NCBI RefSeq assembly: GCF_024758005.1
Contig: NZ_CP103288.1
Span: 1,054,001 to 1,118,000, forward strand
Reading direction: 5' to 3'
Source: Pseudarthrobacter sp. NS4
GTDB taxonomy: Bacteria > Actinomycetota > Actinomycetes > Actinomycetales > Micrococcaceae
Length of the DNA: 64,000 bases
Shown here: positions 1 to 8,441 of the stretch, one piece after another
Position numbering within the stretch: position 1 is the first letter of the stretch
Layout of the letters: every line of letters begins with the position of its first letter
Notes under the pieces: generated by a model
What the model was told of the DNA's origin: nothing
The model's input: only the letters and a program-made list of their open reading frames with translations
Databases searched by the model: none
Made by a program: the position numbers and the translations under genes

Positions 1-420
1 GAGGAAGGCCTCGCCGCCATCCGCATGATCCGCGGGCTCAACTCGAAGAACGTTGGCATGGTGTACGTGGCCTCGCACAGCTTCCACATGAAGAACGCGC
101 CGCTGGACATCATGCGGGCGGCGGGGGACAGGTTGCGGCTGGTCCACGTGGCCGACACCATGAACCACCATGCCTCGCACGGGCTCCGTTACATCACCAA
201 CCCGCCGGGCAACCCCGTCCGTGTCCACCAGCACCTGAAAATCGGCGACGGCGACGTCAACTGGGACGAGTTCTTCGGCGGCCTGAAGGAAATCGGCTTC
301 CTGGACCGGGACGATACCGTCATGGTTTCCAGCGTCTTCGCCGAGGACGAAAACGCGGAGGACGTCTCCCGATACCAGCTGGAGACCATGCAGCAGTATG
401 TCCGGAAGGCCAATGCATGA
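1..420 (+). CDS. Sugar phosphate isomerase/epimerase (TIM barrel), 5' end cut by the window
   Basis: The frame is open from base 1 and ends with TGA at 418-420, so the N-terminus lies left of the window and only about 139 residues are visible. The fragment looks like the C-terminal half of an AP-endonuclease-2 type TIM barrel: a strand ending LVHVADT with a metal-ligand-like His, then HQHLKIGDGDVNW, the usual final-strand region of xylose-isomerase-like epimerases. It overlaps the next gene, a sugar porter, by four bases (ATGA), so the two are translationally coupled. With inositol dehydrogenase-like genes and iolB downstream, a role in inositol or related polyol breakdown (an IolE/IolI/IolH-like step) is likely but inferred. 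The exact reaction cannot be told from this fragment. Confidence 0.75.
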   Translation, partial: EEGLAAIRMIRGLNSKNVGMVYVASHSFHMKNAPLDIMRAAGDRLRLVHVADTMNHHASHGLRYITNPPGNPVRVHQHLKIGDGDVNWDEFFGGLKEIGFLDRDDTVMVSSVFAEDENAEDVSRYQLETMQQYVRKANA

Positions 421-1859
421 GTGGCCCTGCTCCTGCTGCCACCACCGTCAAGGCTCCGGCCAACCATAAGAAGGCGCTCCGTACGGTCACCATCATCTCC
501 ACGTTCGGCGGCCTGCTCTTCGGCTACGACACCGGCGTGATCAACGGCGCCCTGCCGTACATGCAGGAGGACCTGGGGCTCACGCCGCTGACCGAGGGCC
601 TGGTCACCTCATCCCTGCTGTTCGGTGCAGCCTTTGGTGCCCTGTTCGGAGGCCGGCTGGCTGACCGCAACGGCCGGCGCAAGATGATCATGGTCCTGGC
701 GGTCGTCTTCCTGCTGGGAACGCTCGCCTGCACCTTCGCGCCGAACACGGAGGTGATGATCGCCGCCAGGTTCGTACTGGGCCTTGCCGTGGGCGGCGCG
801 TCCGTGACCGTTCCCGTTTACCTCGCGGAGGTGTCTCCCAGTGCGCGCCGCGGCAGGATCGTCACGCAGAACGAGCTGATGATCGTCACCGGCCAGCTGC
901 TGGCCTTCATCTTCAACGCCTACCTCGGGAACACCTTCGGGGAAGCCGGCGGCATCTGGCGGTGGATGCTGGTCATTGCAACGCTCCCCGCGATCGTGCT
1001 GTGGATCGGTATGAATTTCATGCCGGAAAGCCCGCGCTGGCTGGCTTCGATGGGCAGCTTCGGCGAAACGCTCAGCGTGCTGCAGCGCATCCGGTCCCAG
1101 GCCGATGCGCGGACAGAGTTCGAAGAGGTCAAAGCGATGGCCGTGGAGGACTACAAGTCCAAGATGGGCTCGTGGAAGGACCTGAGCATTCCGTGGCTGC
1201 GCCGGATCTTTGTGGTGGGCCTGGGCCTGGCCGTAATCCAGCAGATCACCGGTGTGAACTCCATCATGTACTACGGCACCCAGATCCTCTCGCAGTCCGG
1301 TTTCGGCCGGGAAGCAGCCCTGACGGCCAACATTGCCAACGGCGTGATCTCGGTGCTCGCCACCTTCGTGGGCATCTGGCTGCTGGGCAAGGTGGGCCGC
1401 CGGCGGATGCTGATCACCGGACAGGTGGGAACGACGTCGGCCCTGCTGCTGATTGGCCTGTTCTCGCTGATCCTGCCGGAAGGCCCTTCCCGCGGTTTCG
1501 TCATCCTGTCCCTCACGGTCACCTTCCTGGCCTTCCAGCAGGGAGCCATCTCGCCTGTGACATGGCTGATGCTTTCCGAGATCTTTCCCCTGAAGATGCG
1601 CGGCCTGGGCATGGGGGCTTCCGTCTTCGTGCTGTGGATCGTGAACTTCCTGGTTGGCTTCGGCTTCCCGCAGCTCCTGGCCGCCATCGGGCTGTCCAAC
1701 ACGTTCTTCGTATTTGCCGTGTTGGGGGTGGGCGCCATCGCCTTCGCCGCCAAGTATGTTCCGGAAACCAGGGGCAAGAGCCTGGAGGACCTGGAGCACT
1801 ACTTCAAGAATGTGGCGGGAGCGAAACCGGAAGCCGTCGCAAGCGGAGCTAACCATTAG
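417..1859 (+). CDS. MFS sugar/polyol:proton symporter (IolT-like)
   Basis: A 480-residue, 12-helix transporter of the sugar porter family. Hallmarks are GYDTGVINGALP in the first helix, GRLADRNGRRK in the loop between helices 2 and 3, PESPRWL before the central loop, QQITGVNSIMYYG in helix 7, GRRRM in the second-half loop and PETRGKSLEDLE after helix 12. Sugar porters of this length import hexoses, pentoses or myo-inositol by proton symport at the cytoplasmic membrane. Neighbouring inositol dehydrogenase-like genes and iolB make inositol or a related cyclitol the best guess for the substrate. It starts inside the stop of the upstream isomerase gene (ATGA overlap) and is followed by a hairpin terminator. 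No damage seen. Confidence 0.88.
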   Translation: MSGPAPAATTVKAPANHKKALRTVTIISTFGGLLFGYDTGVINGALPYMQEDLGLTPLTEGLVTSSLLFGAAFGALFGGRLADRNGRRKMIMVLAVVFLLGTLACTFAPNTEVMIAARFVLGLAVGGASVTVPVYLAEVSPSARRGRIVTQNELMIVTGQLLAFIFNAYLGNTFGEAGGIWRWMLVIATLPAIVLWIGMNFMPESPRWLASMGSFGETLSVLQRIRSQADARTEFEEVKAMAVEDYKSKMGSWKDLSIPWLRRIFVVGLGLAVIQQITGVNSIMYYGTQILSQSGFGREAALTANIANGVISVLATFVGIWLLGKVGRRRMLITGQVGTTSALLLIGLFSLILPEGPSRGFVILSLTVTFLAFQQGAISPVTWLMLSEIFPLKMRGLGMGASVFVLWIVNFLVGFGFPQLLAAIGLSNTFFVFAVLGVGAIAFAAKYVPETRGKSLEDLEHYFKNVAGAKPEAVASGANH

Positions 1860-1884
1860 CCCAAGTTAAGTCTCGAAACCCGCT

Positions 1885-1924
1885 GGGGGCACCGTCGTCG
1901 AATCCGATAACGGTGCCCCTTTTG
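1885..1924 (+). terminator. Rho-independent terminator after the MFS gene
   Basis: Ten-base arms ggggcaccgt (1886-1895) and acggtgcccc (1910-1919) form a GC-rich stem, followed by four T residues. It separates the porter operon from the ABC transporter promoter region. Confidence 0.8.
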
Positions 1925-2014
1925 ACTGTTTTCCGGACAGGGTCAGTAGCCGTGTGCCGTGGAGTTCGCGGGATTTCACAGGCATCTGCGCGTAACTTAC
2001 GTGAGTACATACTA

Positions 2015-2037
2015 ATGTCAGGACAAAGTCTTGACAT
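2015..2037. promoter_or_regulatory. 23-bp palindrome overlapping a -35 box: probable operator/promoter of the ABC operon
   Basis: Arms atgtcaggac (2015-2024) and gtcttgacat (2028-2037) are inverted repeats with one mismatch pair around an aaa centre. The right arm contains TTGACA (2031-2036); 17 bases later is CATGAT (2054-2059), a passable -10. The transporter's ribosome site follows at about 2110. The atgtc outer half-sites resemble those of the palindrome upstream of the gntR gene (10164-10185), so both may be bound by that regulator. Confidence 0.55.
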
Positions 2038-2121
2038 GTGTGGTTCAAATCACCATGATCGATGTAGGCGTATCCGTTGGCTGCACAGTGGCAGTCCGGA
2101 GCTATATCAAAGGAGATACAC

Positions 2122-3123
2122 GTGGCTAGATTCTCTTGGCGTAAAGCAGCACTTGTAGCGGCTATCGTGCCGATGCTGGCAATGAGTGCATGCTCTAGCA
2201 CCGGAGGCAGGACCGAGGAGGCCGGCGGCGGAGCCGGCGGTGGCCAGGTAGCTACAACAGAACGCATGAAGGTTGCCCTTATCACCCACGCCGCTCCCGG
2301 CGACACCTTCTGGGACATCCTCCGCAAGGGTGCCGAAGAAGCGGCTGCCAAGGACAACGTGGAGCTGCTCTACACCTCCGACCCTGAGGGTGGCCGCCAG
2401 GCCCAGCTGATCCAGCAGGCCATTGACTAGAAAGTAGAGGGGATCGCCGTCACCCTGGCCAAGCCGGATGCACTTAAGGACGCCTTGAAGAAAGCTACCG
2501 AGGCCGGCATTCCCGTCGTCAGCCTGAACTCCGGCGCCGATGTCTGGCAGCAGGCAGGCGCTTTCACCCACTTCGGATCGGATGAGAACCTCGCGGGCGC
2601 CGCCGTCGGGGAAAAGCTGGCCTCGCTGGGAGCCAAGCGCCCCATCTGCGTGATCATGGAACAAGGCAACGTGGCCCTGGATTCCCGCTGCGCCGGCGTC
2701 AAGTCCAAGATCCCGGCCACCGAGAACCTGTTTGTCCAGGGAACCGACATGACCCAGGTTTCCTCAACGGTCACGGCAAAGCTGCAGGCCACCCCTGATG
2801 CAGACGCCATCATCGGTCTGGGTGCACCCTTCACGTTGACCATCAATAAGGCAGTGGAAAGCCTGGGCCTGACGGACAAGGTCAAGGTTGCCTCCTTTGA
2901 CATGAACGGTGACCTGGCCCAGGCCATCATCGACGGCAAGGTGGCCTTCACCGTCGATCAGCAGCCGTGGCTCCAGGGCTATGGCGCCATCGACGCCCTC
3001 TGGCAGGTCAAGAGGGGCGGCATCCACGTAGGTGGCGGGCTTCCGGTACTGACCGGCCCGTCGATCATTGATCAGGCAGCAGCTCCTGACGTCCTCAAGT
3101 TCGCCAAGGAAGGCATCCGCTAA
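2122..3123 (+). pseudogene. Sugar ABC transporter substrate-binding lipoprotein, interrupted by an in-frame amber codon
   Basis: The start is GTG at 2122 behind AAAGGAGA (about 2109-2116). The N-terminus is a lipoprotein signal: basic start, hydrophobic stretch and LAMSAC lipobox. The frame runs to TAG at 2428-2430 and, with no frameshift, continues as KVEGIAVTLAKPDALK through LNSGADVW to TAA at 3121-3123. A full reading would be about 333 residues, normal for a type I (RbsB/IbpA-like) periplasmic binding protein. The amber sits where homologues usually have Gln or Glu, so a single CAG-to-TAG change is the simplest cause. The permease and ATPase genes downstream are intact. The protein would be truncated to 102 residues unless the stop is suppressed, the base is a sequencing error, or translation restarts (TTG at 2485). 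Confidence 0.8.
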
Positions 3124-3135
3124 GGATGCTTTGAG

Positions 3136-3170
3136 CCGGGTTCCGGGGCCCTTGCGGCTCCGGAACCCGC
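3136..3170 (+). terminator. Intercistronic hairpin between binding-protein and permease genes
   Basis: Perfect arms cgggttccgg (3137-3146) and ccggaacccg (3160-3169) form a strong stem with no T-tract. Such hairpins after the binding-protein gene usually protect its mRNA or attenuate read-through, so that binding protein exceeds membrane components. That role is inferred here. Confidence 0.6.
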
Positions 3171-3189
3171 CCTAGCAGGAGAAAACCCC

Positions 3190-4239
3190 ATGACTCAGAC
3201 CCTAACCAAGACCTCCCTCCCCGTGACCGATGAACGAGTCGGTAAGCGCAACCCCCTGCAGAAACTGCTTGGCCGCCCTGAGGTCGGCGCACTGGTAGGC
3301 GCAATCGTCCTCTTCGTTTTCTTCGCCGCAGTTTCCCCGACGTTCCTGCAGCCTTCGTCTTTCGCCACCGTGCTGTATGGCAGCTCAACCATCGGAATCA
3401 TGGCGGTCGGGGTCGCACTGCTCATGATCGGCGGTGAGTTCGACCTTTCCACAGGTGTCGCCGTCATCACTTCGGCACTTACTGCCTCGATGTTCAGCTG
3501 GTACTTCAGCACCAACGTCTGGGTGGGCGTGGCCCTGGCGCTGCTGGTTTCCCTGGCCATCGGATACATCAATGGCTGGATCCTGATGAAGACCAAACTG
3601 CCCAGCTTCATTGTCACGCTGGCCACGTTCCTGATGCTGACCGGCCTGAACCTGGGCCTGACCCGCATGATCGGCGGCGGGGTGTCTTCCCCCTCGATCT
3701 CGGATATGGATGGCTTCGCCTCCGCCCGCGCGGTGTTCGCGTCATCAGTGACGATCGGCGGAATCGATGTCCAGATCACGGTATTCATCTGGATTGCCCT
3801 GGTGGCAGTGGCCACCTGGGTGCTGATGCGGACCCGGGTAGGCAACTGGATTTTCGCCGTGGGCGGTGACTCGAACGCAGCACGCGCCGTAGGCGTTCCC
3901 GTGAAGGCCACCAAGATCGGGCTGTTCATGGGTGTTGGTTTCTGCGGCTGGATCCTGGGCATGCATAACCTTTTCGCCTTCGACGCGGTGCAGTCCGGTG
4001 AGGGCGTAGGAAACGAGTTCCTGTACATCATTGCCGCCGTCATCGGGGGATGCCTCCTGACCGGCGGTTATGGTTCGGCAATAGGCGGCGCGATCGGCGC
4101 GTTCATCTTCGGCATGGCCAACAAGGGCATCGTCTACGCGCAGTGGAATCCGGACTGGTTCAAGTTTTTCCTGGGCCTGATGCTGCTGCTCGCCACCATC
4201 GTCAACCTCATCGTCAAGCGCCGCGCGGAACTGAAGTAA
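3190..4239 (+). CDS. Sugar ABC transporter permease (RbsC family)
   Basis: A 349-residue, strongly hydrophobic protein with a short charged N-terminus and around ten predicted membrane spans. It matches the BPD_transp_2 family of ribose/inositol/fructose importers: GVALLMIGGEFDLSTG in the second to third span, LPSFIVTLATF, and GVPVKATKIGLF in the cytoplasmic coupling region. It carries sugar released by the binding protein through the inner membrane and would work as a dimer with the ATPase encoded 12 bases downstream. AGGAGAAAA precedes the ATG. No disruption is visible, in contrast to the binding-protein gene upstream. Confidence 0.88.
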   Translation: MTQTLTKTSLPVTDERVGKRNPLQKLLGRPEVGALVGAIVLFVFFAAVSPTFLQPSSFATVLYGSSTIGIMAVGVALLMIGGEFDLSTGVAVITSALTASMFSWYFSTNVWVGVALALLVSLAIGYINGWILMKTKLPSFIVTLATFLMLTGLNLGLTRMIGGGVSSPSISDMDGFASARAVFASSVTIGGIDVQITVFIWIALVAVATWVLMRTRVGNWIFAVGGDSNAARAVGVPVKATKIGLFMGVGFCGWILGMHNLFAFDAVQSGEGVGNEFLYIIAAVIGGCLLTGGYGSAIGGAIGAFIFGMANKGIVYAQWNPDWFKFFLGLMLLLATIVNLIVKRRAELK

Positions 4240-4251
4240 GGGGTCCGGAGA

Positions 4252-5187
4252 ATGAATGCCCAGAAGATCGACCAGCAAACCCTGCTGCAGAATGAAAAAG
4301 ATCCACTCACCCACACGCCGGTGCACCTGCTTTCACTTGATGGCGTCGGTAAGCACTACGGCAACATCGTGGCGCTTCGGGATGTCACCATGGCAGTCGA
4401 TAACGGCCGTGTCACCTGCGTTCTCGGTGACAACGGTGCCGGCAAGTCCACGCTCATCAAGATCATCGCCGGACTGCACCAGCATGACGCAGGAACGCTG
4501 AACATCATGGGCGAGGAGCGGAAGTTCGATTCGCCCCGTGATGCCCTGGACGCAGGTATTGCCACCGTCTACCAGGACCTCGCCGTTGTGCCCCTGATGC
4601 CGATCTGGCGCAACTTCTTCCTGGGTTCCGAGCTGACCAGCGGCTTCGGACCCTTCAAGAGCATGGATGTCCAGCAAATGAAGGACATCACCAAGAAGGA
4701 ACTCGCGGAAATGGGCATTGACCTCCGCGACGTGGAACAGCCCATCGGCCAGCTCTCCGGCGGTGAACGCCAATGTGTGGCCATCGCCCGGGCTGTCTAC
4801 TTCGGCGCCAAGGTCCTCATTCTGGACGAGCCGACGGCGGCGCTCGGCGTGAAGCAGTCCGGCGTGGTTTTGCGCTACATCCTCCAGGCCAGGGACCGTG
4901 GACTCGGGGTCATCTTCATCACCCACAACCCGCACCACGCCTTCCCTGTGGGGGACCGGTTCCTGCTGCTCAAGCGGGGCAAATCGATCGGCTACTACGA
5001 CAAGAAAGACATCACCCTGGACGAACTCACCGCGCAGATGGCAGGTGGGGCGGAACTCGCCGAGCTTGCGCACGAACTGGAACAGCTCGGCGGACACGGC
5101 GACGTCGTCAAGGAAGTGCAGGCAGAGGTCGCGGACGTGACCCACACTGCAGAGACGACAAAGGAAAGCAGCCCCCGGCACGCCTAG
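4252..5187 (+). CDS. Sugar ABC transporter ATP-binding protein (single nucleotide-binding domain)
   Basis: A 311-residue ATPase with one ABC domain: Walker [11 protein letters not shown] near residue 65, Q-loop ATVYQDLAV, signature [14 protein letters not shown], Walker [12 protein letters not shown] and switch His in FITHNPHHA. Unlike RbsA or MglA (about 500 residues, two domains), this is the short FrcA-like type, so two copies would pair under the RbsC-like permease. The last 45 residues are acidic and Ala/Glu-rich, probably a disordered tail. It follows the permease by 12 bases in the same operon. It powers import of the sugar or cyclitol recognised by the upstream binding protein. Confidence 0.88.
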   Translation: MNAQKIDQQTLLQNEKDPLTHTPVHLLSLDGVGKHYGNIVALRDVTMAVDNGRVTCVLGDNGAGKSTLIKIIAGLHQHDAGTLNIMGEERKFDSPRDALDAGIATVYQDLAVVPLMPIWRNFFLGSELTSGFGPFKSMDVQQMKDITKKELAEMGIDLRDVEQPIGQLSGGERQCVAIARAVYFGAKVLILDEPTAALGVKQSGVVLRYILQARDRGLGVIFITHNPHHAFPVGDRFLLLKRGKSIGYYDKKDITLDELTAQMAGGAELAELAHELEQLGGHGDVVKEVQAEVADVTHTAETTKESSPRHA

Positions 5188-5200
5188 CATGGACCGAACC

Positions 5201-5231
5201 GGGGGCCTGCCGGAAAACCGGACGGGCCCCC
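5201..5231 (+). terminator. Strong intercistronic hairpin after the ABC ATPase gene
   Basis: Nested arms ggggcc/ggcccc and ccgg/ccgg around an aaaa loop begin 14 bases after the ATPase stop. There is no T-tract, so this is probably an mRNA-stabilising or attenuating stem rather than an efficient terminator. Confidence 0.5.
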
Positions 5232-5281
5232 GCCCGCCATGCCAGGGCTCAGAAGGTAACCACGGGCAGACGGGAAAAATC

Positions 5282-5490
5282 ATGCCGATCCGGGTTGGTG
5301 TCATCGGCGCCGGCGCCATGGGCGCAGACCACATCAGGAACCTCTCCACCGCCATCAGCGGGGCCGAAGTCAGCTCGCACCACCACCGATCCCTCCGAGC
5401 TCATTAATTCGAGCGAGGTGGACGTGGTGGTTGTGGCCCCTCATGACTCGACGCACGCCGGCCTGGCCCTGCACGCACCATCGAAAGGAC
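5282..5490 (+). pseudogene. Remnant of a Gfo/Idh/MocA dehydrogenase
   Basis: The sequence begins as a normal family N-terminus, MPIRVGVIGAGAMGADHIRN, the Rossmann dinucleotide-binding turn. After GAEVS it jumps into a different frame that reads TTDPSELINSSEVDVVVVA then PHDSTHAGL, which in intact proteins lies some 20 residues further on and includes the strand-4 region. So a stretch of about 60 bases plus a frame change is missing, and nothing of the C-terminal domain remains. The remnant abuts the ribosome-binding site of the intact dehydrogenase gene at 5497. Most likely an internal deletion destroyed an inositol 2-dehydrogenase-like paralogue. It is non-functional. Confidence 0.75.
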
Positions 5491-5496
5491 GAGCCA

Positions 5497-6585
5497 TTGG
5501 CTTACATCTCCCAGCACCCCTCGGCAGCGCCCGTACCGGTACGGATCGGACTCATCGGCTCCGGCTGGATGGGTGCATTCCATGCCGAGAGCGTTGCCCG
5601 ACGCGTCCCCGGTGCGGTCCTGGCCGCCATCGCGGACCCCAACATCGAATCCGCCCGGAACCTTGCACTGGAACTGGGTACCGCCAAGGTGACGGCCAGT
5701 GCCGACGACATCTTCGCCGATCCGGAGATTGATGCCGTGATCATCGCAAGCCCGGCACGATTCCACTCACCGCTGATAGCCCAAGCCGCCGCCGCCGGGA
5801 AGCACGTTTTCTGCGAGAAACCGGCTGGCCAATCCCTGACGGAACTCGACGCCGCGCTCGCTGCGGTGGACGAGGCCGGCGTCCTGTTCCAGATTGGATT
5901 CAACCGCCGGTATGCCGATGACTTCCGGGCAGCGAAGAAAGACCTCGCCGCAGGAGTTGCTGGAAGCCCTCAACTCCTGCGCTCGCTAACCCGTGATCCC
6001 GGGACCGGGAGCATCGCCAACGCCGCCAGGGTTCCGGCGTGGACCATCTTCCTGGAAACGCTCATCCATGACTTCGACACCCTCAACTGGTTCAACGAGG
6101 GGGCCGAACCCGTGGAGGTGTATGCCGTGGCGGATGCGCTCGTAGAGCCGTCCCTGCGCGACCAGGGTTTCCTGGACACTGCTGTGGTGACCATCCGGTA
6201 CAGCAATGGTGCCGTGGCGGTGGCCGAAGCAAATTTCAGTGCACTGTACGGGTACGACGTCCGCGGCGAAGTCTTCGGCTCCAAAGGCATGGTGCAGGCC
6301 GGCCGGGCCACCGAAACGGCGGCCAGGCGCTATACCGCCGGGGGACTCTCGGCGAACACGCCACGCCTCAACGTGGAGCTGTTCCGCCAGGCCTACACGG
6401 ACGAACTCGCAGACTTCGCCGCGGCCGTGCGGGCAAAGCGCGACGGCGGGCCCTCGCCGTCGTCTGATGTCACCCTTACGCCCGGCGCCGCCGACGCCCG
6501 CCGCGCCCTGGCCATGGCCCTTGCCTGCATCGAATCGGTCAAGCGCGGCACCCCAGTGGCCGTCACCGAGAAGGCAGCCATCTGA
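5497..6585 (+). CDS. Gfo/Idh/MocA family oxidoreductase (inositol 2-dehydrogenase-like)
   Basis: I chose TTG at 5497 because AAAGGA lies eight bases upstream; an ATG at 5431 would read through the upstream dehydrogenase remnant in a foreign frame. The 362-residue product has GLIGSGWMGAFHAE as Rossmann glycine motif, a CEKPAGQSL strand with the conserved Lys, and LIHDFDTLNWF carrying the His-Asp pair of the inositol/scyllo-inositol dehydrogenase active site. These enzymes oxidise a ring hydroxyl with NAD(P). A second family member follows at 7367, so one may act on myo- and the other on scyllo- or D-chiro-inositol or an inosose; the sequence does not decide this. The stop overlaps the next start (TGATG). 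Confidence 0.85.
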   Translation: MAYISQHPSAAPVPVRIGLIGSGWMGAFHAESVARRVPGAVLAAIADPNIESARNLALELGTAKVTASADDIFADPEIDAVIIASPARFHSPLIAQAAAAGKHVFCEKPAGQSLTELDAALAAVDEAGVLFQIGFNRRYADDFRAAKKDLAAGVAGSPQLLRSLTRDPGTGSIANAARVPAWTIFLETLIHDFDTLNWFNEGAEPVEVYAVADALVEPSLRDQGFLDTAVVTIRYSNGAVAVAEANFSALYGYDVRGEVFGSKGMVQAGRATETAARRYTAGGLSANTPRLNVELFRQAYTDELADFAAAVRAKRDGGPSPSSDVTLTPGAADARRALAMALACIESVKRGTPVAVTEKAAI

Positions 6586-7370
6586 TGCGGCTCGCGGTCT
6601 GCGCGGAGATGCTCTTCCTGGACCTTCCGTTCGTGGAACGGGTGCGGCGGATCCACGAGGCGGGATTTGACGTGGAACTGTGGGATTCCCGGGACAAGGA
6701 CCTCCAGGCGCTGACGGCGACCGGAGCAGTCTTCTCCTCCATGACCGGCTACACGTCCGGCAGCCTGGTGGATCCGGACACGGCGGATGACGTGGTGCGG
6801 ACAGCTGAATCACTGATCCCCACCGCCCTCGAGCTCGGCATCAGCCGCATGGTGGTCCACCCCGCGGAGCTAGTGCAGGGCCGGGCCGCCCGCCCTGTTT
6901 ACCGTTCCTCCGGCCGCATGTGGGCCACAGGCGCTCGTACCCTTCAACGGCTGGGCCGCCTGGGCGAACAGCATGGTGTGACGTTCTGCCTGGAGAACCT
7001 GAACACCATCGTCGACCACCCCGGTATTCCACTGGCGCGGGCCAAGGACACGCTCGCCCTGGTGGAGGCCGCCGGGCACCCGAACGCCAGACTGATGCTG
7101 GATCTCTATCACGCGCAGCTGGGGGAGGGGAACCTTATCGAACTGGTGAGGTCGGCCCTGCCGTACATCGGTGAAATCCAGGTGGCGGACGTTCCCGGAC
7201 GCTGCGAGCCAGGCACGGGGGAAATCAATTATGCAGCTGTGGCCCGGGCCCTTGCTGGGGCCGGCTATGAGGGCACGGTGGGCATGGAGGCGTGGGCGAA
7301 GGATGACAGCAACGCTGCCCTCGAGGCCTTCCGGACCGCCTTTACCGTCTATGCAGAGGAAAATGCATGA
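6585..7370 (+). CDS. Hydroxypyruvate-isomerase-like TIM-barrel protein
   Basis: A 261-residue xylose-isomerase-like TIM barrel. Visible motifs are CLENLN (metal-ligand Glu on a barrel strand), LMLDLYHAQ (Asp and His ligands), EIQVADVPGRCEPGTGEINY (second metal site region) and GMEAWAK at the last strand. This is the pattern of the Hyi/IolI group that isomerises hydroxypyruvate, inosose or related ketoses. It overlaps the dehydrogenase genes on both sides (TGATG upstream, ATGA downstream), so the three are co-translated and probably act in sequence: oxidation, isomerisation, then a second oxidation or a parallel branch. The substrate is not identifiable from the sequence. Confidence 0.82.
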   Translation: MRLAVCAEMLFLDLPFVERVRRIHEAGFDVELWDSRDKDLQALTATGAVFSSMTGYTSGSLVDPDTADDVVRTAESLIPTALELGISRMVVHPAELVQGRAARPVYRSSGRMWATGARTLQRLGRLGEQHGVTFCLENLNTIVDHPGIPLARAKDTLALVEAAGHPNARLMLDLYHAQLGEGNLIELVRSALPYIGEIQVADVPGRCEPGTGEINYAAVARALAGAGYEGTVGMEAWAKDDSNAALEAFRTAFTVYAEENA

Positions 7371-8407
7371 AAAACATAAGACTTGGCCTGGTGGGTGTGG
7401 GCCGGATCGGCGTGATGCACGCCAAGAACATCGCCGCCCTCAACGGAGTGCTCAATCCGAAGGGGATCAACGTGATGCTTCGCCTCACGGACGTGGCCGA
7501 AGAGCACGCCCGGGGCGTGGCCACGGACCTGGGTGCGGAGTACCTTTCCTCCGTCGATGCACTTCTGGCATCGGGCGTGGATGGCCTGGTGGTGGCCACC
7601 GGTACCGCTACCCATCCCGAGCTGATCAAGGCGGGGGTGGACGCCGGCATCCCGGTCTTCTGCGAAAAGCCGGTGGCTATGAACGTTGCGGACGCCCTGC
7701 CGGTGCTGGACTACATCCGGGACAAGAACGGCGTGGTCCAGATTGGCCACCAGCGCCGTTTCGATGCCGGCTACCTGGAAGCCAGGAGGGCTTACCAGGC
7801 AGGCGAACTGGGGTGGATCCACTCCCTGCGTGCGGTCACCTGCGACATGGCCCCGCCGCCTGTGGAGTTTCTGGCAACCTCCGGTGGGCTCTTCCGCGAC
7901 TGCTCGGTCCACGACTTTGACATCCTGCGTTGGCTGACTGGCCGTGAAATAGTCGAGGTCTACGCCAAGGGCTCGAACAACGGGGACCCGGCCATCGGTG
8001 AAGCAGGGGACGTGGATACTGCGCTGGCGCTGGTGACTTTCGACGACGGGACGGTAGGCACGGTCTCGGCGACGCGTTACAACGGGGCTGGCCACGATGT
8101 GCGGCTGGAAATTCAGGGGTCCAGCCGGTCGCTCATGGTGGGCCTGGACGAGAAGACCGCCATGGCATCGGCCGAACCCGGCGTCGGCTTCCCATCGGGT
8201 GAGCCGCACCGGACGTTTGCCGGGCGCTTCGACCAGGCCTACCGTTCCGAAATGGCCGCCTTCGTTGAGATTGTCCTGGGGCAGCGGGACAATCCCTGCA
8301 CGCCTGGGGACGCTGTGGCCGCCTCCCGCGTGGCCGACGCCGCCCAGGAGTCGCTTGCACGCGGGGTTGCGGTAAGGGTGGAGCTGCCTACAGCGGTTGG
8401 GGGCTGA
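7367..8407 (+). CDS. Inositol 2-dehydrogenase-like Gfo/Idh/MocA oxidoreductase
   Basis: A 346-residue NAD(P)-dependent dehydrogenase. It shows GLVGVGRIGVMHAKN at the N-terminus, FCEKPVAMN with the catalytic Lys, GHQRRFDAGY and FRDCSVHDFDILRW, which carries the His/Asp dyad typical of myo-inositol 2-dehydrogenase. Such enzymes convert myo-inositol to 2-keto-myo-inositol, the first step of the pathway that IolB, encoded convergently just downstream, serves later. It starts within the stop of the TIM-barrel gene (ATGA). It is a better IolG candidate than the 5497 protein, but assignment between the two is uncertain. Confidence 0.85.
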   Translation: MKNIRLGLVGVGRIGVMHAKNIAALNGVLNPKGINVMLRLTDVAEEHARGVATDLGAEYLSSVDALLASGVDGLVVATGTATHPELIKAGVDAGIPVFCEKPVAMNVADALPVLDYIRDKNGVVQIGHQRRFDAGYLEARRAYQAGELGWIHSLRAVTCDMAPPPVEFLATSGGLFRDCSVHDFDILRWLTGREIVEVYAKGSNNGDPAIGEAGDVDTALALVTFDDGTVGTVSATRYNGAGHDVRLEIQGSSRSLMVGLDEKTAMASAEPGVGFPSGEPHRTFAGRFDQAYRSEMAAFVEIVLGQRDNPCTPGDAVAASRVADAAQESLARGVAVRVELPTAVGG

Positions 8408-8429
8408 GTTCCTCGCGGAACTCAGCCCC
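8400..8429. terminator. Perfect hairpin between the convergent dehydrogenase and iolB genes
   Basis: Thirteen-base perfect arms ggggctgagttcc (8400-8412) and ggaactcagcccc (8417-8429) enclose a tcgc tetraloop. The stem overlaps the dehydrogenase stop codon and lies before the iolB stop, so it can end transcription in both directions. There is no clear T-tract. Confidence 0.7.
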
Positions 8430-8441
8430 GGGGCGCCCCGC

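Noticed and set aside
609..1856. Long minus-strand open frame opposite the MFS porter gene
   Set aside because: Its composition is His/Gln/Arg-rich and matches no fold; it is the antisense of a clearly coding porter gene, a common effect of high-GC codon bias.
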